Below are positions 9,897 through 21,530 of a DNA stretch of 64,000 bases, piece after piece. The stretch spans positions 332,501-396,500 of the forward strand of contig OX463827.1 of NCBI GenBank assembly GCA_949825045.1. Reading direction: 5' to 3'. The DNA is from Argyresthia goedartella (lineage: Eukaryota > Arthropoda > Insecta > Lepidoptera > Argyresthiidae). A program made the position numbers and the translations under genes. Numbering within the stretch: position 1 is the first letter of the stretch; every line of letters starts with the position of its first letter. The notes beneath the pieces were generated by a model, which was not told the origin of the DNA, ran no database searches, and worked only from the letters and a program-made list of their open reading frames with translations.

Positions 9897-10691
9897 TGTT
9901 ACGGCTAAAGCTAGGTGTGAAACTAAACTTAAGTTTAGCCGGCTAGTTTTAAGATTAATTTTGAGCCTCGGCTAACGTCCGAAATAATGTTCATTGCGAT
10001 AAATGATTTCAACATTAGTCGGCTAAACTGCAGTTTAGCCTCGACGCTGTTGAGGCTAAAGATGGGAGAGAAAATAAAGAAAGGGTGAGAAAGTATGGTT
10101 AACATTAGGCGACTAAACATAAATTTATTTTTCAGTATACTAAGCTAATGTTGAAAAATTACCGTCTTAATCTGGAATAAGTGATGATAATGATTCGGTA
10201 TCCGTAAACACTGCAGTAGCTTAGGCGATGGATAAAGGGGGTGAGCGAAGCGAAGCCCCCTTTACCTTCGTGTTAGGTTGAACATGTAACAACAACAAAA
10301 AATACTTATACTCGTCTCGTTACAGTTTTTGTTGTTTTTACATGTTCAACCTAACACGGAGGATAAAGGGGGCTTCGCTTCGCTCACCCCCTTTACGCTT
10401 CACCTAAGCTACCGCAGTGTTTTGCCCTGATATTAGAAATAGCTTTCTCATCTGAATAAAATTACCCCGCCCCGCTCCCCGCAGTCGCACGAATACTTCG
10501 TTTTCAACATTAGCTAACTAATGTCCAACATTAACCGAAACGCATCGGCTAATGTGCGGTCTAGCCGATTAAAGATGACATCCGTTATCACAAACGAACA
10601 TAACTTCGGACATAAGCCGTGGCTCGCAATTAATCTTAAGACTAGCCGGCTAAACTTAAGTTTAGTTTCACACCTAGCTTTAGCCGTAACA
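9897..10691. mobile_element. Non-autonomous TIR element (TGTTACGGCTAAA ends)
   Basis: The 795 bp have TIRs starting TGTTACGGCTAAAGCTAGGT, nearly identical for about 65 bp and recognisable for about 115 bp. It is flanked by TATA (9893-9896) and TATT (10692-10695), so a 4-bp duplication with one change. The first 13 bases and the target are the same as those of the transposase-bearing element at 55708-58496, so it is probably a deletion derivative or relative mobilised by the same enzyme type. It has no coding sequence. Subterminal copies of TTTAGCC/GGCTAAA recur in both ends. Confidence 0.8.
10206..10422. repeat. Long internal palindrome (about 95-bp arms)
   Basis: Arm 10206-10302 and arm 10324-10422 are reverse complements at roughly 90% by eye, with a spacer of about 20 nt. 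The arms begin AACACTGC and end GCAGTGTT and contain a GC-rich block GGGGGTGAGCGAAGCGAAGC. It sits in the middle of the 9897-10691 element and may be a snap-back MITE inserted in it. It has no ORF. Confidence 0.8.
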
Positions 10692-10845
10692 TATTATATA
10701 TAAAAAGAGAAGGCCTGACTCACTGAATGACTCATCAACGCCCTGCCCAAACCCTGCATACTAGAAAGCTGAAATTTTGCATAGTGGTTCCATTTAAAAT
10801 GTTACCAAGGAATAAGGGCGGGTTTTGAAAAATCCATTCCTGAGG
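10692..10845. other. Short repeat-like spacer
   Basis: About 150 bp of non-coding sequence lie between the TIR element and the LINE tail. The text (CTGACTCACTGAATGACTCA, then AAGCTGAAATTTTGCATAG) looks like a dispersed repeat but has no ends that can be defined here. Confidence 0.3.
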
Positions 10846-11795
10846 AGTCAGAGTCAGAGTCATTTTTTTATTGAATATAAATAAATAAATTATCTTATTC
10901 AACGTCAAAATTATACTTACTTATAACTACAAGTCTTTTTTTTTTATATAAAAAAAAGACTACACCGTTTCGGAAGGTGGGCCTCGGGGTTAAGAAGAAA
11001 CGGCAAGAAACTCCCCCATACCTTTTTTTTTTAAAAAGTGACTTTACAACAGGTACTGGTTTCGGTCTAAGGAAATTCGCCGGCGAGTGATAGACTTGAT
11101 CCATCGCCCCTCGTCGAATTTCTGTGCGCTGAGATGGTATGGACCATGCAGTTTTGTCATCTAAGTATTCCTTAATACTATAATAGGACTTTCTTAACAG
11201 CTCATTTTTAAAATAGTTTTTGAACCTCTTTTCAGGAAGGATCAATGATTCCTGTGGTATTTTATTGTAGAAGCGAATACAGTGCCCCATGAATGATGTG
11301 CCTACTTTACTTAGTCTAAATAATGGTAGTGCTAACCTATTTTTATTTCTAGTGTTAATTGTATGGCTATCACCTACAATTTTAAATAAAGCTATGTTTT
11401 TTCTTACATGCATGATATTCTCATATATACATATTGACAGGTAACCGTAAGTATATTAATTTCTTTGAATTTTTCTCTTAATGATTCTCTATCATCTAAT
11501 TGATATATCGCCCTGATCGCCCTTTTTTGTAAGAAAAATATCGTATTTATATCTGCTGCTCTCCCCCAGAGCAAATTCCATAAGACATAATACTGTGAAA
11601 ATAACTAAAGTAAACCAATCTGGCAGTTTCAACATCTGTGAGATATCTGATTTGTCTGACCGCAAAAGCGGCTGAGCTAAGTCTTCGTGCGAGATTAGTT
11701 ATGTGAGGACCCCATTGAAGTTTCGAATCTATAGTGATTCCGAGAAAGATTGTGTCTTCAACGAGGTCCAATCTTTCAGATCCTAATGTGGTACA
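10846..11795 (-). mobile_element. 5'-truncated Jockey/CR1-like LINE, 3' end
   Basis: The last third of an RT ORF in two frames (11771-11547, then about 11540-10895) is followed by a 3' UTR with AATAAA and a (GACTCT)n tail at 10860-10846. The product matches, almost word for word, the C-terminus of the LINE at 51600-55080 (FLGITIDSKLQWGPHI, LVYFSYFHSIMSYGI, RFYNKIP, YYSIKEYLDDK), so it is the same clade with a different tail. The frameshift is near 11550. It is 5'-truncated at about 11795. Confidence 0.85.
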
Positions 11796-11799
11796 ATGG

Positions 11800-12080
11800 T
11801 GGGGTAAAAATATGTATAAAAGTCCGACAGTTTTTAAGTTAGGATCATCATCACATTTTGTGTTAAGGCTGACGATTAAAAACTTATGAAAACGTATCTC
11901 AGCGTTTTTAATTTTTTATTTTCTACCCCTGAGGGGGTAAAATAGAGGTTGCAAGTTTGTATGAAAGTCCGTCAGTTTTTAAGTTAGGATCCTCAAATTC
12001 TGTGTTAAGGCTGAGGTTTTAAAATTAATGAATACGTTTTTTTAAGTTTTACCTCTTAGGGGGTAAAATATGGGTCGAAA
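11800..12080. repeat. Tandem duplication of about 135 bp
   Basis: Two diverged head-to-tail units both contain AGTCCG(A/T)CAGTTTTTAAG, GTTAGGATC, TGTGTTAAGGCTGA and a final pyrimidine-rich block followed by GGGGGTAAAATA. The units start near 11805 and 11940. Not coding. Such units recur in insect repeats, but I cannot name the family. Confidence 0.7.
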
Positions 12081-12099
12081 GTTTGTTTGTTTGAGGTAA

Positions 12100-15000
12100 A
12101 CAAATGGGACCTACTTAAATATTTTTAAACACTTTGCTCACTGAATGTTAATAAAATTGTTATTTTTACATTCCCATATAATGAAAGCTTTCCACAAGCT
12201 GTAAATTATCTTAGATATAAGCTTAATATTTATGACATTACATAAAATGTCATATATTAATAGATTGATTCATCTGATTGACTCTAACAATTATGTTAGT
12301 GAAAATGTTTATTTGTCAGAAAGGTATTGGTAGTAACCACCTTTCAGATTTTTACAAACGACAGAGGTAGCTGTGTTGCTATATTTTTTTTTTAGTATTA
12401 CAGCCAAGGATTTGGCTAACCTGACTGCTTTTTTTGAGCACAGACAAGGGATATTGGAAGACATTCCAAGTAATTTAAATTAGTTCATAAGACAAAAGAG
12501 GAAATCTCTAGCATACATAAGCCACTAAATATATTAAGCAAGCATAGGAGATCAAAAATATGCAATATCTTGCCCGAATTAGAAAATTAAAAATGTGTAA
12601 TAATATTCCAATATTAAATAATATTCAGATAAAGGGTAAGCCCCACTTAAATATTACTTATCAAAACATGCAGAGGCTACCTGACAAAGAACTTGTATAA
12701 GAATTATTTCTTAATAATTCTGACACCGATGTTATTTATATAACAGAAAACTGGTTAAAGAAAAATATGTCTTTTAACATAAATAAAAACAAAATTGTCA
12801 ATTGCTACAATAGAAAGAGTGCTGATAGAAGTGGTTCTTTAATCATAGTAAAAATAATATTAAGGTGAAACAACGGAAAGATATTCTTGCACTAACTGTA
12901 GAAAGACAAAAAGAGGTATCTTGTGTTGAGTTGGATTGCCATATATTTTTTTGTGTCTACAGACCTCCGAGAGATGAAAAAAGGTTATAGCAATTTTGAG
13001 GAGATATTTGAGGAAGCCCTTATTAAACTTTGTAATAACAGAAAGAAGACTATTTGTGGCTATCTTAATGTAGATACAACAATAAAACAACGATTAATAA
13101 CTCTGTGCAAATCATTTAAATTATGTCATATATTTATAAAGCCGACAAGAATTACACTTACCATCCAAATTTGCTTAGATAAAGTTTTTTGCGACTGTGC
13201 AATCACAAGTAAAATGTAATTAAATGTTTACCATACGATCACAGTGGTTAAACAGTTTCATTCCCGATTGCTAGTAAGGATAAGACTGGTCCATCATTTT
13301 ATAGGTCTATTACATCCCGTAGACTAAAGACATATGAGAAAAACTTATATAAATTTGGTACAGTACTGGATTTTAATGAACAGAACCCAAACAAAATTTA
13401 CTCAAACTTTTTCAACCTTATTCAAACAGAATTCAATAAAGTTTTATTTTAAAGAAAGTCAGTGACGACAACGGTAAATCATAATTAAATGTCTGGGCAA
13501 CGTTTGAAGTTTGTAAAAGTAGAGTTATCGTGTCTGACCTTTATGAACAAAAAACCTAAAATCGATCGAAAATTTTATGACTATGTTAAAAAATATAAGT
13601 TGGTTTGGACCACTACAAAATCTTTACACATTAATAGGAAAATACAAAATTCAAATAATAGAATGAAAACGGTTTGCCTAAACATAAACCGTGACACTGG
13701 CAAAGTTATACCAAGGGACAATGATTTCTGCCTTAAGATAGGTGATGATGTTGTTAAATCCAACGCGGAGGTAGCTCGAGCTTTTGAAACATTCTTCACC
13801 AATGTACCCTTACTCACAAAAGAGTGTCTAAAATCATCTCCATGAAGTAGAGACTATATCGACGATAAAAATGCTTGGGACTGAATTGTTCTAATTAATT
13901 GTGAGCATCCTCACTGCCAGAGTTTCTTTTACTGGACACTTGGAGGCCTTTTACACCTCCAAAGATTAATATAATTATACAACTCTTGACTGTGGGGACC
14001 ATTTACATCTCCTATTATCATTGTATTATTGACTAAAGAGACTATACATCTCTGTTATTTATATTTTAATTATTTTATTATGACATGAGACTCTTTACAT
14101 CTCTCAGAAACAATAATTAAGTACTTTTTTTTTTTTCTGATAATATGATAATAATACCAAATGTTCTGTAAAAAATGAAATGAAATGACATGTGAAAGTG
14201 CCCTTGTGGCCTATTTACAGAATAAACGTTTTGAGTTTTGAGTTTTATCAAAAACCAACACTATCGTCAGTAATTTTTATTTAAAAATTCATCATGAATG
14301 TATACCCCCAGGATATTGTCAAAACGTATAGATTACTTAACTTTAAATATACTGACTTGTGGGGTATATCAGTCAAAATCATTAGTTTAATAATACTAGT
14401 TATAGCCCCACACCTAGCTAATATATTTAATAAATTTTTGACGGTGGAGCTTTCCCAGACCTCTTAAAACACAGCAAACTTATACCTCTTTTCAAGTCGG
14501 GAGACAAGGGTTATCCTTAAAATTTCAGACCAATATCTGTTCATCCAGCACTAAGTAATTTTTTAAAAGATTATACTCATTCAAATGCTCTCACACTTCA
14601 AGCGTACAAACCCCTTCATATCATATTTATTCTGCATGGGAAGTCGCACAGGATGCTATCGGCGTTTTTTGCAATCTGTCGAAGGCATTTGATTGTGCTA
14701 ATCATAATACGCTACTTAAATCACTAAAAAATTAAATCATTATGGATTTAGAAATAAAGCAGTGGATCTACTGTGATAATATCTAAGTAATTAAATTGAA
14801 TAGGCAAAAGTCAACGGCGTTAAATCTGATGGGATTGGGAGTAAAAATTGGCGTTCCACAAGGTTCCATAGTAGGCCCTTTTTTATTCCTGGTATGTGTT
14901 AACGATCTGCCTTCCATGGTAGAGATATTGACTGACATAGTGTTGTTGCTGATGATACTTCAATGGTCTTCAAAATTTAAAGACAAAAAGAAAATTTTGA

Positions 15001-16025
15001 CGATGTTAATTGTACATTGCCTTTTACCTTGAATTGGTTCACAGTTAATAATTTATTGTTAAATGCTGGTAAAACCAAGTGTATCAATTTCTCACTTCTA
15101 AATGTCAGGCAAGTTGAGACCAGTTTAGTGTCAGATAGCAACACCTGAGAAAATAATACGAAGTTCTTGGAATAACTATTGATATCAAATTGAACTCTAC
15201 AAAGATAAATTAGCTAGTAAATTAATTTATGCGTGGCTTACGCTGCTAGGAACATTAGACAAAACACGGATGTAGCTACATTTAGGCTAGCCTATATTTT
15301 AGTTACTTTCATAGTGTCATGTCCTATGGTATCTTGTTGTGAGGGAAAGCAGCGGATATTCAAACTATTTTTATTTTACAGAAAAGAGCTATTCGAGTAA
15401 TTCATAATTTAAAATGAACAACAGTCTCCTTAAGAGAGCTTTTCAAATAAATTGACATTCTAACTGTAGCTAGTCAATTAATTTTCGAAAATATAATTAA
15501 TGTACGCAAGAACCTTACAAACATTTTCCAAACTTAGCGATAGCTGTAATATTTACCTACGAAATAATCATAGACTAGTTGCGCCCCTGTTTAGACGCGC
15601 GAAAGTTGACAATTATTCTAAGGGTCTGTGCATTCTCTAGTACAATAAGATTCCCCTGAAGATTTTGAAATTGTTATTTGAGCAATTCAAAAAGCATGTT
15701 AAAGCTACTTTGTCGAAAAAGTGATATTAAAATGTTCAAGATTACTTAAATGACGGGACTGTATGGGATTAATGTAGCTCAACACAGAGCTTGCTGTTAT
15801 TTATTTTGTAATTATACACATATATTCCTGCCTATTTATCATTTTAATTAATATTGTTATATTTGCATTAGTTAAGCACAATACATTTTTAAAAGAGATC
15901 TAAAAATCAATCTGTGGGAGTTTCTACGCCCTACTTCTCCCATAGTTGTCCAATGTAGAGAAGGGGCAAAAAATGACGCGGCAAAATATGTAAATATCTA
16001 CAGTAATAAAGAACTTTGACTTTGA
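12100..16025 (+). mobile_element. Degenerate Jockey/CR1-like LINE, nearly full ORF2
   Basis: Reading with many shifts, it starts in the ORF1 C-terminus (12130-12480; IVIFTFPYNESFPQ and ITAKDLANLT, as at 60560-60800). The endonuclease is at about 12650-13220 (ITENWLK, VELDCHIFFCVYRPPRDE), and the endonuclease-RT linker at 13489-13845. The RT runs from about 14330 to 15760 (VPQGSIVGPFLFLVCVNDLP at 14850-14910, VADDTSMVF near 14945-14970, SYFHSVMSYGILL near 15310). The 3' end is a short (CTTTGA)n tail at 16011-16025. Stops average one every few dozen codons. A 3' end of a sister family is inserted at 13858-14246. Confidence 0.75.
13858..14246 (+). mobile_element. Severely 5'-truncated LINE 3' end nested in another LINE
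   Basis: The 389 bp are almost identical to 54684-55078: the last codons (DDKNAWD), the same 3' UTR with repeated ACATCTC blocks, and a (TTTTGAG)n tail at 14230-14246. It interrupts the host LINE between the conserved segment ending near 13845 and the RT start near 14250. The close match to the 51600-55080 element dates it as recent compared with its host. Target duplications are not clear. Confidence 0.88.
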
Positions 16026-16425
16026 CGTTCTCCTCTGAAGCAAACGCCACAATAGTAGCCAATGAGAAGGGTCTATAATTAATTGACCATGTTCGAAACA
16101 TCACCGATTTTATTTTTTACTATCGGAACAACAAGAGTTCTTATCAGACCGGGCGGTAAATAACAATGCCGCGCACATACCCTGCCACTCACCATTGCCC
16201 TCCCACCCCCCTCTCCCGCCGCCCGCCTACCTACAGGCAGAACTAGTTCGTCATGTTCGCACTTTGAAGGCTTTGACCTTGTTGCGAGCGGCGCGTGTCG
16301 TAGCAGGTCACGGCACGACACGACGTGGTCACAATACGTCCTGCTGCCGTGTGTCGTCGGAGGTTGAGCGGCACACGCTAATGTAGTTGCGTTTGTGAAG
16401 TCCAGGAGCCCCTTAGCTTATGTCG
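16026..16425. other. Unassigned GC-richer stretch
   Basis: No homology was recognised. The part 16150-16380 is markedly richer in C and CpG than its surroundings, with runs such as CCCACCCCCCTCTCCCGCC. Short open frames on both strands (16079-16321 minus, 16195-16386 plus) show no domain and are probably chance products of the base composition. Confidence 0.35.
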
Positions 16426-16427
16426 AT

Positions 16428-16832
16428 TTTTAGGGTTCCGTACCCGAAGGGTTCCAAACGGGACCCTATTACTAAGACTCCGCTGTCTGTCCGTCCGTCT
16501 GTCACCAGGCTGTATCTCACGAACCGTGATAGTTAGACAGTTGAAATTTTCACAGATGATCTATTTATGTTGCCGCTATAACAACAAATACTAAAAAACA
16601 GGATAAAAGAAATATTTAAGGGGGCTCCTATACAACAATTCTTTCAATACCACATACAAACTTATGGATGCACCTGGTTACGTACATGGAGTGTGAAAGT
16701 AACCGCACCAATAACTTTGTAAACAATATTTTGCTGTGTAAATCCAAACTATTCACTCCACACCATCGCTTCCATTGAACGGTGGTACGGAACCCTTCGT
16801 GCGCGATTTAGACTCGCACTTGAACGGTTTTT
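16428..16832 (+). mobile_element. GGGTTCCGTACC repeat, copy 1 (MITE-like)
   Basis: GGGTTCCGTACC (16433-16444) and its exact reverse complement GGTACGGAACCC (16784-16795) bound a 363-bp non-coding unit. Inside are a variable CTGTCCGTCCGT run, CACCAGGCTGTATCTCA, and TTAAGGGGGCTCC. Three more copies lie at 19143, 21531 and 21930. It extends past the right inverted repeat to a shared TTCGTGCGCGA...GGTTTTTTAG segment. No enzyme is encoded and the flanking duplication is unclear, so assignment as a MITE is an inference. Confidence 0.7.
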
Positions 16833-17340
16833 TAGTAAATGATCAATGTTTGAAATGAATGCGCACATTTGACTTTTCTACAGGAACACGATTTTTCACA
16901 ATTTCAAGGTATCTCTTAACTTTCTACGAGAAAAACATCATATTTGGATAAACCCAAAAATCCAGCTATATATGGGTAATACCTAATATATCTTAGAAAA
17001 TATTTCTACCATAGGTAAAGATGGTATGAAACATGTGAACCCAGAACAACTCAAATGAGACGTGTGTAATTTGATGTGGGCCGTGATAACCTCATCTATA
17101 AGCAGGCTGACCACGCATACAATTATGACTCTTAAGGCTTTGTGATAGGTTTTAAGGTAGGGTAGTTTTGTTTAATTGTGTCGGATAAGGAAAATGGCTC
17201 TGCCGGGCAGCGGCGGCGGCGGCTTCTGTGTCAGCTGCTTGCCGGAGAGTGTGACGCAGCGAGATTGTTGATTTAGGTTCCAAATAATCGGTTTGCCGCT
17301 GCGAGCGCGAAATTAATTAATTTCATAATGTAATTGCACA
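16833..17340. other. No gene recognised
   Basis: AT-rich sequence without coding or terminal-repeat signals, except a GCGGCGGCGGCGGC run at 17209-17222 inside a short GC-rich block (17195-17300). I see nothing that supports an exon. Confidence 0.3.
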
Positions 17341-17344
17341 TGGA

Positions 17345-17480
17345 CCTGTTGGGAACCGAGGTCGCGGCAGACCACGTGCTCGATGGGCAGACAACATCGT
17401 GGCGACTGCAGGAACAGACTGGCTCCTAGTAGCTCAAGGCAGAATGAATGGAAATCTCTAGGGGAGGCCTATACCCAAAG
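17345..17480 (+). pseudogene. RTE-type LINE, C-terminal fragment
   Basis: The conceptual peptide GRGRPRARWADNIVATAGTD, then W and VAQGRM, and after a one-base shift WKSLGEAYTQ, matches the very end of insect RTE/BovB-type reverse transcriptases (R.RWxDDI....G..W...A.dR..W..l.EaftQ). Only about 45 codons remain. The tract downstream (17575-17640) is simple TTTA/TTTTA sequence that could be a decayed tail. Confidence 0.7.
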
Positions 17481-18850
17481 TGGGGTCCTCGTTCAACCTA
17501 ATTAGTAATAGATATATTAATTTTATACTTTCTTGTTACTAGATAACTTTTAATTGACCAGGGATTGGATCAGGAAGGATAAAGGCTTTTTTATTTTTAT
17601 TTTTATTTATTTATTTATTTTATTGCATTTATTGCATTTCATTATTGAAATCAAAGCACTATTCAACTACAGTAAAATCTGGAAACGAAACTCAAGGGAC
17701 CACTGATATTTGTTCGTAGTAACCGGTTGGCGCACAAACCGACCTGATAATTTGAGCTTGATATTGTTATTCAAATCCTAATAATTAATAGTTAGGTAAA
17801 CATATTTTGAAGTTCTAATGAAGTTAAACTTTACAGAACTCATTTTGCGCAAGTGTCTACTTTCACCTTGCGACATTTACGCGGGTATTACTTATGAGTA
17901 GGTTTTGAAAGCAAAATTTATTTCAACAGGTAGATTATACTCAAAATAATTCGCTATTAGCAGTTCTTCACTTTATCCAATTGCGAATGAATTTACTTAT
18001 ACCTAAATATGAAACCAAACTTTAGTATACATTGTCTTTGCCAAAATCAGTAATCCGTAATAGAAGAGTTCGTTGAATTCAAATTATTCTATCCAAAAGA
18101 GTATAAGTAAATTGATTTAGCACAACATAGGTATCACGTGCAATCTTTTGTATTACACAATGAACATACGTGTTTTTCTGGGTCTCAAATATAATAAGTC
18201 ATATCAAATGCGTGACAGGATTCTCAATATGTTTTGCTGTCAAAAAAGAAAGTAACGTACCTATTTCAGCTTATCGTTCACAGGAAGTCACAATCACAGC
18301 ATCAAAATACTTTATATTCGCACTGCACGAATATGTCACCATCGTCGTCAGAGCTCACGGATGATTGATTAGCTTTTCGCGTGAGTCAAGACGTTACTTA
18401 ACTTAAGAGTGAGATATCATAATGTTAAAGTAAGAGCAAGCGAGAGGGAAGCCATATTTCCCTGTTTATCTTATTTTTTCATTTGCGGCGTTGTCGACGA
18501 ATCGAAAGTGGGTAAAGGCACAGATATCTCAAATGCTCTGTGGGTAAAGGTAATGTAACCATCAACATATCTATAGGTATTTATACTCTTGATACAAAAT
18601 TCTATAAATTGTGTATTTTCCATAGTAATCCGTAATTATTTTTAAGAGCAGTAGGTAATAGCATAGTTATTGCATATTCTATTTTAACATACTCTGAATC
18701 ATACAAATTCTCAATGTTTCAGTACCACATATGGAAACTCCATCTCACATTTATTTTCAGCGACAAGTTAATATCTCTCCCCTTTGCCTTTTCCCCTTTG
18801 TTCTAATGCTCATACTGCTGACAAATTCATAATATCCATGATGAAACTTG
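17481..18850. other. No gene recognised
   Basis: 1.4 kb of AT-rich sequence with simple TTTA runs at 17580-17625. Six-frame reading shows only short frames without domain signals (for example 18170-18364). No TIRs, LTRs or LINE tails were seen. Confidence 0.35.
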
Positions 18851-19142
18851 TCACTAGTGTAATAGTAGTTTATGTGACTGATACATAATGGAGGGGATTA
18901 AAACTCGAGAGTGGGTTCTCTCGCTCGCCTCTTTCGCCTTCGGCTCGTTTCATAATTTTCGACAAATTTTGGCATTCAAATTTCGAACGTCGACGCCCGC
19001 CTGCGTGCCGCCCCTAGTTTGTCTGGGAAGTTGGTACTACTGAACAAGCTAAACAATTATCAATGCCACAATGCCGGTCAAACATGCGGTTTCTGAACAC
19101 ATCAAAGAGAGCTTATGTTATGTATGTATATAAACTAGTAAA
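18851..19142 (-). repeat. Dispersed repeat also present at 33609-33860 and 62152-62400
   Basis: The segment 18955-19135 is the reverse complement of 33660-33830 (TAAGCTCTCTTTGATGTGTT, GCGGCACGCAGGCGGGCGTC). The neighbouring AGTTTATGTGACTGATACAT (18869-18888) recurs at 33614-33633 in the same orientation, so the copies differ by an inversion. The family is unknown and it is not coding. Confidence 0.65.
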
Positions 19143-19549
19143 AACCGGTCAAGTGCGAATCTAAATCGCGCACGAAGGGTTCCGTACCACCGTTCAATGG
19201 AAGCGATGGTGTGGAGTGAATAGTTTGGATTTTACACAGCAAAATATTGTTTACAAAGTTATTGGTGCGGTTACTTTCACACTCCATGTACCTAACCAGG
19301 TGCATCCATAAGTTTGTATGTGGTATTGTTGTATGGGAGCCCCCTTAAATATTTATTTTATCCTGTTTTTTAGTTTTTGTTGTTATAGCGGCAACAGAAA
19401 TACATAATCTGTGAAAATTTCAACTCTCTAGCTAGCTAGGTTCTTGAGATACAGCCTGGTGACAGACGGACGGACGGACGGACGGACGGACAGCGAAGTC
19501 TTAGTAATAGGGTCATGTTTGGGACCCTTCGGGTACGGAACCCTAAAAA
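19143..19549 (-). mobile_element. GGGTTCCGTACC repeat, copy 2
   Basis: Reverse-oriented copy of the 16428 repeat, with inverted ends at 19177-19188 and 19532-19543 and a (GGAC)n run at about 19464-19490, longer than in copy 1. Closest by eye to copies 1 and 4. Confidence 0.75.
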
Positions 19550-19671
19550 CTAGCACATGCGCGTGCGATGCCTCCTCCTGCAGGAATTCCTCCTCCTTTA
19601 CCTAGCACAATCTCTGACAAATTTAATGAACGACCTAACTGACTCACAATGTCATATGACATATCTATATA

Positions 19672-21421
19672 CGTGGTGGTCATATAATTAAGAACGATTT
19701 GTAGTACCAGATATTTTTTTTCAAAACTATGCTATGTGTACCTTTAAGTTCCTTCTTAAAAGTAATAAGTTGTGTTATGAAATAGCTACATCGATAAAGT
19801 AAACGGGATTAGGAGTAAATATTTAAAACATTTACTATTTTTTTTACAAATTTAATTGACTATCGATAATTACAAATTCAAGCAGTAAAAATGCTGGACA
19901 AATAATTAAGAACGATTCTTAAGCTGCTCGAGAGTTGTTTCCGTAGATACTTAGATTTTACAAATCACATTAAATAAGACAGTCACAATGTTAAAAATTA
20001 TAATTTAATACATTTTATTCTAAGTTAATAGTTTGTAGCGTGACCATGGCTTTTAATAACTGCCTTACACCGACGAGGCATTGATTCTATCAATTTTTGA
20101 CATTTTTCAAGAGAAATAGAGCGCCATTCTTCTAAAAAAAACGTTATATAACTCAGTTAGGTTACCACATCGTCGATTTGAAACCTTTTTCTTGACTTCG
20201 CACCAAAGATGCTCTATGGGATTTAAATCTGGGCTGTTCGGTGGCCATTCTAAGACAGAAACTGATTGAGATGTGAGGAATTCTTTAACGGTGCGTGCAG
20301 TGTGCTTCGGATCGTTGTCGTGTTGGAATGTCCAAATAATCGGAAGTACGTCTTCAGCATATGGTAACATAGTTTCTTCGAGTATATTTTTGTACTGGAA
20401 TTGATCCATGTTTCCTTCTATCAGTCTAACAGGTCCAACACCATGACCAGAGAAGCATCCCCAAATTTTCACATTTCCACCACCATGCTTTAATGTCATT
20501 TTTGTGTACTTGGGGTCGAATGCTGTATTCGGAGGGCGTCGAACATATCGTTTCCTATCAGAACATACTCTGTTAATTTTTGTTTCGTCAGAGAAAAGAA
20601 CATTTTTCCACTGTCTTGCTGTCCAGCTTTCATACCTCCTAGCAAATGCAAGCCGGGCTTGCCTTTGACACTGTTTCAACTTGGGCACCTTTCTTGCTAT
20701 CCTTCCGTTCAACTTCGCTTCTACCAATCGCCTTCGGATAGTGCGCGCTGAGATCGCTGAAGGGTTATTTTCACCAAAGTATTCTTTTTTAACTCATTAG
20801 ACCCCTTAAAAGGGTATTGTTTTGCCAAACGCACGATATTTCGATCGTCTCGCTGAGATGACTTTCTCTGTTTAGCTACACGAGGAATATTTAAAGTTGT
20901 TTGATGTGTGTTAAAAATGCTTTACAGCGTGGAATATCATCGTTTTTGAGCACTGCAAATGATTGGCAATCTTTTTATATGACCAATTCATATCGCGAAG
21001 TTTTATTATTACTTCCCTTGTAGATGCATCACAACTTTTATTTTTTCCCATTTTTTTATTATGAAACGATCAACTTTTTGACTTTTACAGAACTAAATGG
21101 CGCCAAAATTACTCGAATAGTGGCCTAGTTACAGAGTGTTCTCTATTTAAATTTGAATAAAAAAATAAACTATCCAGCGTTCTTAATTATGTGGCCAGCC
21201 AGTAAGTTTGCAATAACATGTTAAGATATATTATATACAAAAAGTTTACTTATATAATAATATTGTTGAATTTATCATATTATAATAATAATGCTACGAT
21301 TGTGTAAAACAGTTTTACGATACCGAGAGAGATACAAAACGATATGCAATAAGTGTTATTTTCGTAAGTTTGAAAAAAGCTTGTTTTCAAATAGTCGTTC
21401 TTAATTATATAACCACCACTG
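19672..21421 (-). mobile_element. Tc1-like element of the IR/DR type, complete
   Basis: The 1750 bp are flanked by TA (19670-19671, 21422-21423). Two 244-bp inverted repeats (19672-19915 and 21178-21421) each contain an outer and an inner direct repeat sharing AATTAAGAACG. The outer copies start C(G/A)TGGTGGT; the inner ones are at 19894-19915 and 21178-21198. This IR/DR layout is the one described for Sleeping Beauty, Paris and Minos relatives, where four transposase sites are needed. One transposase pseudogene lies on the minus strand. Confidence 0.9.
20025..21051 (-). pseudogene. Tc1-like transposase (DD34E), frameshifted
   Basis: The start ATG is at 21051-21049 (MGKNKSCDAST), followed by an HTH segment (IIKLRDMNWSYKKIANHLQC). 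Stops and shifts occupy 20930-20730. The 206-codon open piece 20727-20107 carries the catalytic triad: Asp in VLFSDETKI, Asp in TFQHDNDPKHTA and Glu in PDLNPIEHLW, the last two 34 residues apart. A shift in an A-run near 20135 separates the last 35 codons, which end at TAA 20027-20025 (SHGHATNY). Length and motif spacing are normal for Tc1. Confidence 0.9.
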
Positions 21422-21530
21422 TATATATGTAGTAATTGTAGCTTTGTCAAAGCAATGTCGTCCATCTTATGAACCATACTCACTTGAACCATATATCTAT
21501 GAACCATACTTTTACTAAAGTGAGTTGTTT

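Noticed and set aside
16079..16386. Two overlapping open frames in a GC-rich stretch
   Set aside because: No domain, no splice or start context; open frame explained by base composition.
18170..18364. Possible small gene (64 codons)
   Set aside because: No homology, no promoter or splice context, in an AT-rich region with many chance frames.
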